A stretch of DNA of 25,901 bases from Eubacteriales Family XIII. Incertae Sedis bacterium (GCA_031287295.1 JAITTH010000048.1:1-25901), one strand, 5' to 3'. Numbered from the stretch's first letter, positions 15,131 through 22,980 are shown. A program made the numbers and translations. The notes: generated by a model not told the origin, from the sequence alone.

Positions 15131-15145
15131 ATATATATGATATAT
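15117..15145 (+). repeat. 12-bp inverted repeat over the -10 box (likely autoregulatory operator)
   Basis: ATATATCATATA (15117-15128) and its exact complement TATATGATATAT (15134-15145) are separated by 5 bp. The dyad overlaps the -10 box of the Rrf2 gene's own promoter and ends 23 bp before its ATG. Rrf2 regulators commonly bind dyads at their own promoters. The AT-rich composition raises the chance of coincidence, but the central TC/GA breaks the simple AT run. Confidence 0.6.
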
Positions 15146-15168
15146 TCCGAAAAAGAAATCAGGGACTT

Positions 15169-15615
15169 ATGAGAATATCCGTAAAAGGAAGATACGCTCT
15201 TGCCGCCATCATTGATATCGCTGACGAATCCATCTCCGGAAATAACGTGTCGGTCAACAGCATTGCCGCCAAACTTGGCATTTCAAAAATTTACCTCGAA
15301 CAGGTTTTTTCACAACTGAAAAAAGCAGATTTACTGACCTCTGTGAAAGGTCCGAAAGGCGGGTATCAACTCGCAAAATCACCAAGCCAGATTACCGCTT
15401 GGGATGTTCTTTCCACATTGGAATTCACCCTCACAGAAAAACCCGAAGATACGGTTGGGGATAAAGCACCTGTCATAGAAACGGTTCTTCACGCCTATAT
15501 ATTTGAACCACTCGATGAAATTGTGCGCAAACAATTGTCTGCCATAACCGTACGAGACCTCTTGGAATTCGTCAAAACGCAAACCGCCGAAAGCTCTTTC
15601 ATGCTGAATATGTGA
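15169..15615 (+). CDS. Rrf2-family transcriptional regulator, CymR-like
   Basis: A 148-residue winged-helix regulator. The N-terminus MRISVKGRYALAAIIDIAD, the recognition region SIAAKLGISKIYLEQVFSQL (about 31-50) and the wing VKGPKGGYQLAKSPSQITAWDVL (about 59-81) are textbook Rrf2. It contains no cysteine at all, so it cannot bind an IscR/NsrR-type Fe-S cluster. Together with a C-terminus ending in a hydrophobic SSFMLNM, this resembles CymR, the Bacillus/Staphylococcus repressor of cysteine metabolism. Position agrees: in Bacillus subtilis cymR precedes a cysteine desulfurase and the tRNA thiolase gene, and here mnmA follows at once. Its stop overlaps the mnmA start (TGATG). A palindrome over its promoter suggests autorepression. 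The CymR assignment is an inference from context and lack of cysteines. Confidence 0.87.
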   Translation: MRISVKGRYALAAIIDIADESISGNNVSVNSIAAKLGISKIYLEQVFSQLKKADLLTSVKGPKGGYQLAKSPSQITAWDVLSTLEFTLTEKPEDTVGDKAPVIETVLHAYIFEPLDEIVRKQLSAITVRDLLEFVKTQTAESSFMLNM

Positions 15616-16688
15616 TGGCAGGGAAAGCACTGATTGCGATGAGCGGAGGCGTAGACAGTTCTGTCTCGGCACTGCTCGCGAAAAATTCCGGATATGACTG
15701 TGTTGGCGTTACGATGCGCTTGTTTGACAATGATGACGTCGGCGAGCTTCGTGAAGATTCATGTTGCTCCTTGCGCGATGCAGATGATGCCAGGCAAGTT
15801 ACACGTACGCTTGACATTCCTTTTTATGTCTTTAATTTTGCGTCACAATTTCGCGTGGAAGTCATAGATCGTTTTGTTTCCGCATATGAAAACGGCATCA
15901 CGCCAAACCCTTGCATCGACTGCAATCGCTACATCAAATACGACAGCCTGTATCAACGGATGAAACAAATGGGGTTTGACACGCTCGTCACGGGACATTA
16001 TGCACGCATCGAAGAGGATGTTACAACAGGACGTTGGTTGCTTAGACGAGCAATCCACGAGGAAAAAGACCAGAGTTATGTGCTCTACATGCTCTCACAA
16101 GAACAGCTGGCGCATACCTTCTTTCCGCTCGGGGCGCTTCCAAAATCCGAGGTTCGAAAAATCGCGGAGGAAAATGGTTTTTACAATGCGCAGAAACGCG
16201 ACAGCCAAGATATTTGTTTCGTGCAAGACGGACGTTATGTCGATTTCATTGAAACCTACACAGGGAAACGCTACCCGAAAGGGTACTTCCGAAATGAAAC
16301 CGGCGAGATTCTTGGAGAACACGAGGGCATTGTTCGCTACACAATCGGACAACGCAAAGGTCTTGGCACGACCTTCGGAAAACCCATGTACGTGAAAGAT
16401 ATTCGAAAAGATACCAACGAGGTTATCCTCGCAGAAAACTTCGCACTTTTCCAAACAGAGGTTTTTGCGGAGCACATCAATCTCATATCTGTGGAATCAC
16501 TTGCGGAGCCAATGCGGGTGACTGCCAAAATACGGTATAATCAAGAAGCAAAACCCGCACTTGCCGTGCAAGTAGACAAAGATCGGTTGCACGTAGTCTT
16601 CGACGATCCGGTGCGTGCCGTTACGAAAGGACAAGCACTGGTTCTTTACGATGGCGACATCGTTGTGGGAGGGGGCACGATCCTATGA
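15615..16688 (+). CDS. mnmA: tRNA-specific 2-thiouridylase MnmA
   Basis: MnmA activates U34 of Lys, Glu and Gln tRNAs with ATP and inserts sulfur to form 2-thiouridine, supporting accurate decoding. The 357-residue protein has the PP-loop MSGGVDSS (9-16), catalytic Cys100 in TPNPCIDCN and Cys201 in SQDICFV, and the tRNA-binding block YTIGQRKGLGT. Length is normal. ATG at 15615 is preferred over the GTG at 15612; it overlaps the regulator's stop (TGATG) and has no ribosome binding site, so translation is coupled. Sulfur normally reaches MnmA from a cysteine desulfurase (directly or by relay). None is encoded in this operon, although Bacillus subtilis has one at this position. Confidence 0.97.
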   Translation: MAGKALIAMSGGVDSSVSALLAKNSGYDCVGVTMRLFDNDDVGELREDSCCSLRDADDARQVTRTLDIPFYVFNFASQFRVEVIDRFVSAYENGITPNPCIDCNRYIKYDSLYQRMKQMGFDTLVTGHYARIEEDVTTGRWLLRRAIHEEKDQSYVLYMLSQEQLAHTFFPLGALPKSEVRKIAEENGFYNAQKRDSQDICFVQDGRYVDFIETYTGKRYPKGYFRNETGEILGEHEGIVRYTIGQRKGLGTTFGKPMYVKDIRKDTNEVILAENFALFQTEVFAEHINLISVESLAEPMRVTAKIRYNQEAKPALAVQVDKDRLHVVFDDPVRAVTKGQALVLYDGDIVVGGGTIL

Positions 16689-17548
16689 CCAATAACGAAT
16701 CCTTGCTGCAAAAGAAAGCAAGCAAGCTACAAACGATTCTCTCCGCTTACGACAGTTTGGCCGTGGCTTTTTCAGGAGGCGTCGATTCAACATACCTACT
16801 CTATGCTGCAAAACAGGCACTTGGCGAACGTCTTATCGCTGTTACCGCACGTTCCTGTTCTTTTCCGGAACGCGAATTGCGTGAGGCGACCGCCTTCTGC
16901 GAAAACGAAGGCATTCGGCACTTTATCACCGATTCCGAAGAGCTGAACATTGAAGGCTTTTCCAAGAATCCCTTAAATCGTTGCTATCTTTGTAAAACCG
17001 AACTATTCGTTAAAATTGCCGAGATTGCCACGTCTGAAAATATAGCGGTTATCGCGGAAGGCAGCAATACGGACGACGATGGCGATTATCGCCCCGGACT
17101 TCTTGCGGTCGCGGAACAAGGTGTTGTCAGTCCGCTGCGCGAGGCAGCGCTCTCCAAAGAAGAAATTCGTATTCTTTCGAAACAGATCGGGCTTCCGACT
17201 TGGGATAAACAGTCTTTTGCCTGCCTCTCCTCTCGTTTCGTCTACGGAGAAACCATCAGCAGAGAAAAATTGGCCATGGTGGACAAGGCCGAGCAACTTC
17301 TGCTCGATCTTGGGTTTTCCCAGGTGCGGGTTCGCATTCACGGGGAAACGTATTTCATCGCGCGCATTGAGATATCTGTCTCGGAATTCGAAAAGATTCT
17401 TCAGCCGGAAATTCGCACAAAAATAACGGAAACCTGTCGTGAAATCGGTTTCCGCTATGCGACTTTTGATTTATCCGGATACCGAACCGGAAGCATGAAC
17501 GAAGGGATAGTTGACGCATCTGCGTTCGCGCAATCCCCTTTCGCTTAA
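16685..17548 (+). CDS. larE: LarE-like ATP-dependent sulfur transferase
   Basis: A 287-residue PP-loop enzyme of the LarE family. LarE adenylates a carboxylated nicotinic-acid mononucleotide derivative and donates sulfur in making the nickel-pincer cofactor of lactate racemase-type enzymes. The ATP motif FSGGVDST is at 29-36. Three cysteines stand in conserved places: Cys100 and Cys103 (NRCYLCK) and Cys180 (SFACLSSR). Cys180 matches the sacrificial cysteine of Lactobacillus LarE. The three-cysteine arrangement is the one reported to hold an Fe-S cluster in some LarE proteins and would avoid self-sacrifice. The ATG overlaps the mnmA stop (ATGA). No larA, larB or larC is in the window, so a different sulfur-transfer role is possible. 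It ends 2 bp from the convergent purF stop. Confidence 0.86.
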   Translation: MTNNESLLQKKASKLQTILSAYDSLAVAFSGGVDSTYLLYAAKQALGERLIAVTARSCSFPERELREATAFCENEGIRHFITDSEELNIEGFSKNPLNRCYLCKTELFVKIAEIATSENIAVIAEGSNTDDDGDYRPGLLAVAEQGVVSPLREAALSKEEIRILSKQIGLPTWDKQSFACLSSRFVYGETISREKLAMVDKAEQLLLDLGFSQVRVRIHGETYFIARIEISVSEFEKILQPEIRTKITETCREIGFRYATFDLSGYRTGSMNEGIVDASAFAQSPFA

Positions 17549-17550
17549 CA

Positions 17551-18993
17551 CTAATGATTGTTGATATACATAATCGGCTTGAAGGCAAAATGTGCATCCG
17601 TCTCTTTGGGAAGCTCAATCGGATAATCTCCGCTAAAGCACCCCGTACAGGATTTGCAGCCGTCCGCCGCAAGAATTTCATATAAGGTTTCATGTCGAAG
17701 GAAGGCAACCGAATTGGCCCCGAGAAAAGTTGCGATCTCCGCCTCTGAACGCCCTACTGCAATGAGCTTTTCTTGATCAGGGACATCTGTGCCAAAATAA
17801 CAAGGAAATCGGAACGGCGGAGCACTGCTGCGCAGGTGAACTTCCTTCGCGCCTGCTTCACGTAAGGCGGAAACGATGCGGGCGGAAGTCGTCCCGCGTA
17901 CCACACTATCGTCAATAAGCACGATACGCTTACCACGAATATTCTCAGACATTGGATTGAGCTTCATTCGAACCTCCAACTCCCGTTGCCCTTGCGACGG
18001 CTGTATGAAGGTGCGCCCGATATATCTATTTTTAATCAGACCGACCACATTCGGCAATCCTGACGCTTCCGCATATCCTGCTGCCGCAGACAATCCGGAA
18101 TCCGGCACCGCACAAACGATATCTGCCTCTACCCCACTTTCGCGGGCAAGCGCCGCACCCATTTTCCGGCGTGCATGTTCAACGCTAATGCCCTCAATGA
18201 TGCTGTCCGGACGGGCAAAATAGATAAACTCAAAACTACAAAAAGACCGCTCTGAACGCAACCCGGAATCCATGGATGTAAAATTACCATTTTCTACAAT
18301 GATAATCTCGCCGGGTTCGACATCGCGCAAGAACTTCCCACCAACCGCATCAATCGCACAGCTTTCAGAAGCAAAAATGTAGTTTTCGCCCAGCATCCCG
18401 ATGCTTAGGGGGCGAAAACCATTGGGATCGCGTGCAGCAATCATCTTCCGTGGGCTCATTGCAAGAAGACAATACGCCCCCTTGATTTGATGCATTGTCC
18501 GCTGTACGGCTTCTTCAATGGACTTCGATTTCAATCGCTCTTTTACGATGGTATAGGCAATAATTTCACTGTCCGATGTACTATGAAAAATTCCGCCTTT
18601 TAACTCAATCTCACGGCGCAGTTCACCTGCATTCACAAGATTCCCATTATGGGCAAGTGCCAAGTTTCCTTTGATGTGACTGACGGCAATTGGTTGCGCA
18701 TTTTCAACGCTCCCACCTCCTGCCGTGGAATAGCGCACATGCCCAATGGCAGAATCGCCCGGCATACTCTCTAAGATCTTCTCGTTGAAGACCTCCATTA
18801 ACAGTCCGTTGTTCTTTCGACAGGTAATGACGCCCGCGTTATTCACCGCAATACCGCAAGCCTCTTGACCTCGGTGCTGGAGCGCAAATAGCCCTAAAAA
18901 TGTATCGAGGGCGGGATCGATGTTTGCTCCGGGTGGCGCAGCGATACCGAAAATACCACACTCTTCATGCAAACTGTCCGATGGGTAAATCAT
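17551..18993 (-). CDS. purF: Amidophosphoribosyltransferase
   Basis: PurF makes phosphoribosylamine from PRPP and glutamine, the first committed step of purine synthesis. The 480-residue precursor has an 11-residue propeptide ending HEE before catalytic Cys12 (CGIFGIA). An Ntn glutaminase domain follows (GHVRYSTAGG, LAHNGNL, TSDSE), then a PRPP-binding phosphoribosyltransferase domain with VLIDDSVVRGTTS (358-370). Cys252, Cys398, Cys449 and Cys452 stand at the spacing of the [4Fe-4S] ligands of the Bacillus subtilis enzyme, so the oxygen-sensitive form is expected. Its ATG overlaps the pyrG stop (ATGA). It is placed with pyrG, and no other purine gene is visible in the window. Confidence 0.97.
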   Translation of the reverse strand: MIYPSDSLHEECGIFGIAAPPGANIDPALDTFLGLFALQHRGQEACGIAVNNAGVITCRKNNGLLMEVFNEKILESMPGDSAIGHVRYSTAGGGSVENAQPIAVSHIKGNLALAHNGNLVNAGELRREIELKGGIFHSTSDSEIIAYTIVKERLKSKSIEEAVQRTMHQIKGAYCLLAMSPRKMIAARDPNGFRPLSIGMLGENYIFASESCAIDAVGGKFLRDVEPGEIIIVENGNFTSMDSGLRSERSFCSFEFIYFARPDSIIEGISVEHARRKMGAALARESGVEADIVCAVPDSGLSAAAGYAEASGLPNVVGLIKNRYIGRTFIQPSQGQRELEVRMKLNPMSENIRGKRIVLIDDSVVRGTTSARIVSALREAGAKEVHLRSSAPPFRFPCYFGTDVPDQEKLIAVGRSEAEIATFLGANSVAFLRHETLYEILAADGCKSCTGCFSGDYPIELPKETDAHFAFKPIMYINNH

Positions 18994-20594
18994 TTATATT
19001 TCTTCTCCATTGACTTCTGCGCAAAGGCTTTGAACAAGGGATGTGCCCTCGTCGGTCGGCTCTTAAACTCAGGATGATACTGTACTCCGATAAAGAAAGG
19101 ATGGCTCGCAATTTCAACGGATTCAACGAGGCGACCGTCCGGAGATTGTCCGACGATTTTCATACCGCTTTCTTCGAATTTCTCTCTGTAATCATTGTTA
19201 AACTCGTATCGATGTCGATGTCGTTCGCTTATTTCACTTTTCTGATAAGCCCTTTCAAGATTGGAGTCTTTTGCGATAACACAGGGATATGCCCCAAGAC
19301 GCATTGTGCCGCCTTTTGGCAAATTCCCATGCTGATCTGCCATGAGACCAATGACCGGATCGGGCGATGTGGGATCGAATTCCGACGAATTTGCCAAAGG
19401 AAGACCAAGGATATTCCTCGCAAATTCGATGACGGAGATCTGCATCCCCAGACAAATTCCAAAATACGGAACATCGTTTGTGCGCGCGTACTCCGCTGCA
19501 ATAATCATTCCCGGAATACCGCGTTCGCCAAAACCACCGGGAACAAGAATCCCATCGCATTCGCGCAGATCTTGCGTTGGATCCCCGGATTCCAAATTCT
19601 CCGATTCAATCCATTTGATATCGACTTCCGCGCCAATCTCATATCCCGCATGCGTGAGCGCTTGCACAATAGAATAGTATGCGTCGTGAAGCTTGGTATA
19701 CTTTCCGACAATTCCGATGCGGATAACCTTGTCGCGCGCTGCCATACGTCCAAGCATGTTGCGCCATTCGCTCATATCCGGAGCACCTGCGTCTATGCGA
19801 AGATGTTCCAACACGATGCGTGAGAAATTTTGATCTTCTAACATCAGCGGTGCTTCATATAAATCTGAAACATCTCTGTTTTCGATGACATGGTCTGGCT
19901 TCACATTACAAAACAAGGCGATTTTCCGGCGAATCGATGTATCAACTCTGCCTTTTGAACGAATGACTATGATATCCGGGAAAATACCGAGCGACTGGAG
20001 CTCCCGCACCGAATGCTGCGTCGGCTTGCTCTTATATTCGTGTGACGCGTCTAAATAAGGAACGAGCGATACGTGAATAAACAGGCAATTTTCTTTTCCC
20101 TGCTCGAGCGCGATCTGCCGAATGGCCTCCAAGTATGGCTGACTTTCGATATCGCCTGTCGTACCCCCGATTTCTGTAATTACAATGTCGGACTCACTGC
20201 TTTCGGCAGCCGCAAAAATAAATGATTTTATCTCATCGGTAATATGGGGAATGACCTGAACCGTCTGCCCGAGAAAATCTCCCGCACGTTCTTTCTGTAG
20301 TACATTCCAATAGACTCTGCCTGTTGTCAGATTTGAATACTTGTTTAATTCAATATCGATGAAGCGTTCATAGTGTCCCAGGTCGAGATCGGTCTCCGCA
20401 CCATCTTCCGTAACGAACACCTCTCCGTGTTCAATCGGGTTCATGGTTCCCGGGTCAACGTTAATGTATGGATCTAATTTCTGTGCCGTTACCCTCAGTC
20501 CGCAGTTCCTCAGCAACATCCCAAGCGCCGATGCGGTGATTCCCTTTCCGAGTCCGGAGACGACGCCTCCCGTAATAAAGATATATTTTGACAC
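18990..20594 (-). CDS. pyrG: CTP synthase
   Basis: PyrG converts UTP to CTP with ATP and glutamine-derived ammonia. The 534-residue product has the N-terminal synthetase P-loop TGGVVSGLGKGI (8-19), the substrate motifs YINVDPGTMNPIEHGEVFV and IGGTTGDIES, and a C-terminal class I glutamine amidotransferase with Cys381 in FGICLGMQ and a His-x-Glu in QYHPEF. The frame is open from a TTG at 20612, but I choose the GTG at 20594 because homology starts there (SKYIFITGG) and GGAAAGGA lies 8 nt upstream; that site would lie inside the longer version. It is followed by purF with a 4-bp overlap and preceded at 33 bp by a small membrane protein gene, so the three are probably co-transcribed. Confidence 0.97.
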   Translation of the reverse strand: MSKYIFITGGVVSGLGKGITASALGMLLRNCGLRVTAQKLDPYINVDPGTMNPIEHGEVFVTEDGAETDLDLGHYERFIDIELNKYSNLTTGRVYWNVLQKERAGDFLGQTVQVIPHITDEIKSFIFAAAESSESDIVITEIGGTTGDIESQPYLEAIRQIALEQGKENCLFIHVSLVPYLDASHEYKSKPTQHSVRELQSLGIFPDIIVIRSKGRVDTSIRRKIALFCNVKPDHVIENRDVSDLYEAPLMLEDQNFSRIVLEHLRIDAGAPDMSEWRNMLGRMAARDKVIRIGIVGKYTKLHDAYYSIVQALTHAGYEIGAEVDIKWIESENLESGDPTQDLRECDGILVPGGFGERGIPGMIIAAEYARTNDVPYFGICLGMQISVIEFARNILGLPLANSSEFDPTSPDPVIGLMADQHGNLPKGGTMRLGAYPCVIAKDSNLERAYQKSEISERHRHRYEFNNDYREKFEESGMKIVGQSPDGRLVESVEIASHPFFIGVQYHPEFKSRPTRAHPLFKAFAQKSMEKKYK

Positions 20595-20627
20595 AGCTTT
20601 TGTCCTTTCCAATTGCTCTAAATTTCT

Positions 20628-20966
20628 TTATTTCCTGCCATTTTTTTCTGCTCTAAGCCTCCGAAGCATGTTGATTAAAAAGAAAACCCATGCCGTATAA
20701 AATGGCACCCCGAGGAAAGTTAGTGTCTGCGCACTTACGGTAAAGTCTTTCTTGATAAAACAATAGATTAACATGCCCATGGCATAGAGTGAGACAAAGC
20801 TCATGGCAAGGAATTTCGGGATTCGCAAAACTTTATATCCCTCGTGATTCTTTCCTCCAAGCTTTTTCTTTGCAAAAAAATCCATAATCTGAAACAGAAC
20901 GATACTGAGAATCCAGTAAATCATCATATCCATCATGATGACGTCTGTTGATGCTAATTTTTCCAT
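20628..20966 (-). CDS. Small membrane protein of unknown function
   Basis: About 112 residues from an ATG at 20966; an in-frame GTG at 20987 is an alternative and neither start has a convincing ribosome binding site. Three hydrophobic segments are visible: VIMMDMMIYWILSIVLFQIM, FLAMSFVSLYAMGMLIYCFI and FLGVPFYTAWVFFLINML. A basic loop (FFAKKKLGGKNHEGYK) lies between the first two, and the C-terminal tail is strongly basic (RRLRAEKNGRK). I do not recognise a family. It sits upstream of pyrG on the same strand behind a clear extended -10 promoter and so is probably the first gene of the pyrG-purF transcript. No enzymatic motif is seen. Confidence 0.7.
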   Translation of the reverse strand: MEKLASTDVIMMDMMIYWILSIVLFQIMDFFAKKKLGGKNHEGYKVLRIPKFLAMSFVSLYAMGMLIYCFIKKDFTVSAQTLTFLGVPFYTAWVFFLINMLRRLRAEKNGRK

Positions 20967-21025
20967 AATTGAAATCCACTTTCGCACAACTCATATTGTG
21001 ACTTTTTTCTTGGCAACTTCTGTTT

Positions 21026-21034
21026 ATTATATCA
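21026..21034 (-). promoter_or_regulatory. Extended -10 promoter for the membrane protein-pyrG-purF transcript
   Basis: Minus-strand TGATATAAT (21034-21026) is a perfect extended -10 element (TGn plus TATAAT). No good -35 is present, as expected for extended -10 promoters. Start of transcription is expected near 21019, about 50 nt before the ATG at 20966. No attenuator hairpin is evident in that short leader. Confidence 0.62.
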
Positions 21035-21068
21035 TAGCCGACGCTCGAAGTTGTAGCCCAAGTTCATG

Positions 21069-21106
21069 AAAAAAGAAACGAGGATTCCAATGAAGGAACC
21101 CCCGTT
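21069..21106 (-). terminator. Intrinsic terminator of the amino-acid permease gene
   Basis: On the minus strand the arms 21106-21095 and 21088-21077 form a 12-bp stem (two G-U pairs) with a 6-nt loop. A T-rich run with six consecutive Ts (21074-21069) follows. It lies about 25 bp after the permease stop and upstream of the next promoter, so it insulates the pyrG transcript. Confidence 0.88.
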
Positions 21107-21131
21107 TTTCTACGATTGACAAGTGAGCCTA

Positions 21132-22664
21132 TCAGTCTTGGTTCGCTTTCGATACGTTCACAAACAGTGATGCGGAACGTTCCTGCGCAGAGAGCTTGTT
21201 TCTCTGTCCTGCAGACAAGAAGTAAAGAATGAAGCCAAACGCAAGCCATGCAATAAAGAGTACCGTAACCGGAACATCTGTTGATCCAACAGGGAATGTA
21301 CCCATGTACACCGGGTTGCCCGGGATGAACAGAAGCACAAAGAGTACCAACATGACGAGTCCACCAAAGATGCCCATTGCAGCGCCACCGGGAATACGAT
21401 AGGGACGCTTGAGATCCGGCTCTTTCTTACGAAGAACGACCAAGCTAAATGCTGTGATCAGCCAGGACAGGACAAAGCCCGCCGCAGAGAAGAGTGTAAG
21501 CGGATCAATAAGACCCATGCCGAGGAACGGTCCTGCAAGAGACAGGACAAAGCACGCGGTAAGAGCGTTGATGGGTGTACCATGCTTCGGATGAAGCTTT
21601 GCAAGTCCTGCCGGAATGAGATTTGCTCTCGCCATACCCATCATGAGGTATGGAGAACCAATCATAAAACCATTCCAAGTGGTAAGCAGTCCGCACAATG
21701 CACCGCCAAAGAGGATGTAGTACATTACAGAGCCAAGTCCGCTTCCATAGACATTCTCGAAGAGATGTCCTGCAGCGAAGCTGTCATGGCCACTAAGCGT
21801 GGAATAACCAAAGAAATCCTGCCACGGCATTGCTCCGCCAAGGCTGAAGAGCAGTGCTGCATAGAAAACGCAGGCCAGACCTACGGAAAGCACAACCGTC
21901 TTTCCGACAGATTTCACGCTGCCCGATGCTTCTTCAATCGCCTGTGGAATGGTCTCAAACCCGGCAAGGAAGAATGGTGCGGAAGCGAGAATTGCGATTG
22001 CACCACCCATGAAGTTGGAATGGAAGACGCCTTCTTTGATATTGCCATAGAATCCGCCGGCTTCTCCGCCGTTTACGTCAACCGCAGCCTTGAGGTTGTC
22101 TGCATCAAACTTCACAATGGAAAGAATAATTGCCAATAGACCTGCGCCGATGAGAACGATACACATAATGCGCTGGAACACTGCCGAAGAGGAAACGCCT
22201 CGCCGGTTAATCAAGTACAAGGCGCAAGAGAAAATCGTCCCGATGATTAAATGCCCGAGATGAATTTCGACCCCCGCAAGCGTGTAGACTGTAGGACCAA
22301 GCAGACTCGGGAACATTTTGCCGCTAAGCATATCGACAACATAAATCGCTTCCCAAGGAATAATGGTAACGAAACCACCGAATGCCGCCCAACCGGACAG
22401 GAACGCGATCTTCTCGTTGAACGCTCTGTAAGCGTATGCCATGCCACCACCTGCAACGGGAAGCATAGGTGCCAACTCGCAATAACATAGAGCAACAGGT
22501 ATCATCATTACAAGTGCAATGAGGTAGCCGATGGATGCCGGTAACGGCCCACCACTGTTCGCCATCCACTTATTAATGGAAACCGCCCAGCCAACGCCAA
22601 CAATTGCGCCAAATCCGATGGCGAAAAAGTCAAACGTGCTGATGCCTTTCTTTTTTTCTGACAT
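21132..22664 (-). CDS. APC-family amino-acid permease
   Basis: A 510-residue integral membrane transporter with about twelve helices. The N-terminal segment FFAIGFGAIVGVGWAVSINKW (about 13-33) is the APC motif where the G-x-G loop binds the amino-acid backbone. PFFLAGFETIPQAIEEASG (about 228-246) is the helix 6 signature and KHGTPINAL a typical intracellular loop. Substrate is not predictable; yeast-like and glutamate/GABA-type branches are possible. The start is secure: AAAGGAG precedes the ATG. It is monocistronic, bounded by its own terminator and by a 423-bp upstream non-coding region with regulatory-looking repeats. An amino-acid permease under separate control fits an amino-acid-fermenting anaerobe, but that is inference. 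Confidence 0.93.
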   Translation of the reverse strand: MSEKKKGISTFDFFAIGFGAIVGVGWAVSINKWMANSGGPLPASIGYLIALVMMIPVALCYCELAPMLPVAGGGMAYAYRAFNEKIAFLSGWAAFGGFVTIIPWEAIYVVDMLSGKMFPSLLGPTVYTLAGVEIHLGHLIIGTIFSCALYLINRRGVSSSAVFQRIMCIVLIGAGLLAIILSIVKFDADNLKAAVDVNGGEAGGFYGNIKEGVFHSNFMGGAIAILASAPFFLAGFETIPQAIEEASGSVKSVGKTVVLSVGLACVFYAALLFSLGGAMPWQDFFGYSTLSGHDSFAAGHLFENVYGSGLGSVMYYILFGGALCGLLTTWNGFMIGSPYLMMGMARANLIPAGLAKLHPKHGTPINALTACFVLSLAGPFLGMGLIDPLTLFSAAGFVLSWLITAFSLVVLRKKEPDLKRPYRIPGGAAMGIFGGLVMLVLFVLLFIPGNPVYMGTFPVGSTDVPVTVLFIAWLAFGFILYFLSAGQRNKLSAQERSASLFVNVSKANQD

Positions 22665-22692
22665 AAAAACTCCTTTCGAAAAAAATGAAAAA

Positions 22693-22698
22693 ATTATA
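22693..22698 (-). promoter_or_regulatory. Possible -10 box of the permease gene
   Basis: A perfect TATAAT on the minus strand (22698-22693) lies 28 bp before the permease ATG, leaving room for the AAAGGAG site. No convincing -35 is seen at 16-18 nt. An alternative start further up (TTGTTA, 16 nt, TATATT around 22865-22892) would give a long leader containing the 22734-22789 repeat. Confidence 0.4.
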
Positions 22699-22733
22699 TA
22701 ACTCCTCCAGCCTCGTTTTCCGAAACTGAAATA

Positions 22734-22789
22734 AATACATCCTTATGCTATCCTTCATCATCTATGCATAATTTCTTTAAGGATGTATT
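22734..22789. repeat. 12-bp perfect inverted repeat upstream of the permease gene
   Basis: AATACATCCTTA (22734-22745) and TAAGGATGTATT (22778-22789) are exact complements separated by 32 bp. A second pairing, TTATGC (22743-22748) with GCATAA (22766-22771), uses part of the same left arm, so the two structures would exclude each other in RNA. It could be a protein-binding site or a folded leader; no T-run follows it. Confidence 0.6.
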
Positions 22790-22925
22790 ACTGACGTCCA
22801 AAGGATACCTGAAAAAGTCGAATATGAAAACTACCCCCGCCCATAAACCGACCAGTATGGTTGAAAAATATATTTATTGATAAATAATTAACAAGCCACA
22901 TTTCAAATTTTTCCCATTCTTTCCC

Positions 22926-22954
22926 TTGCGAAAATATTCGTAACTGTCTATACT
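22926..22954 (+). promoter_or_regulatory. Probable promoter of the transglutaminase-like lipoprotein gene
   Basis: TTGCGA (22926-22931), 17 nt, then TATACT (22949-22954). Start near 22961 gives a leader of about 127 nt. The -35 hexamer and spacer length are the same as in the chemoreceptor promoter at 15059-15087. A closer TATAAT at 23070-23075 might provide a second, very short-leader start. Confidence 0.55.
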
Positions 22955-22980
22955 TATTTTTAGAGACTTATAAATACGCT

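Noticed and set aside
20595..20612. Longer CTP synthase from the TTG at 20612
   Set aside because: The GGAAAGGA site falls inside this extension at ideal distance from the GTG at 20594, where the conserved N-terminus starts.
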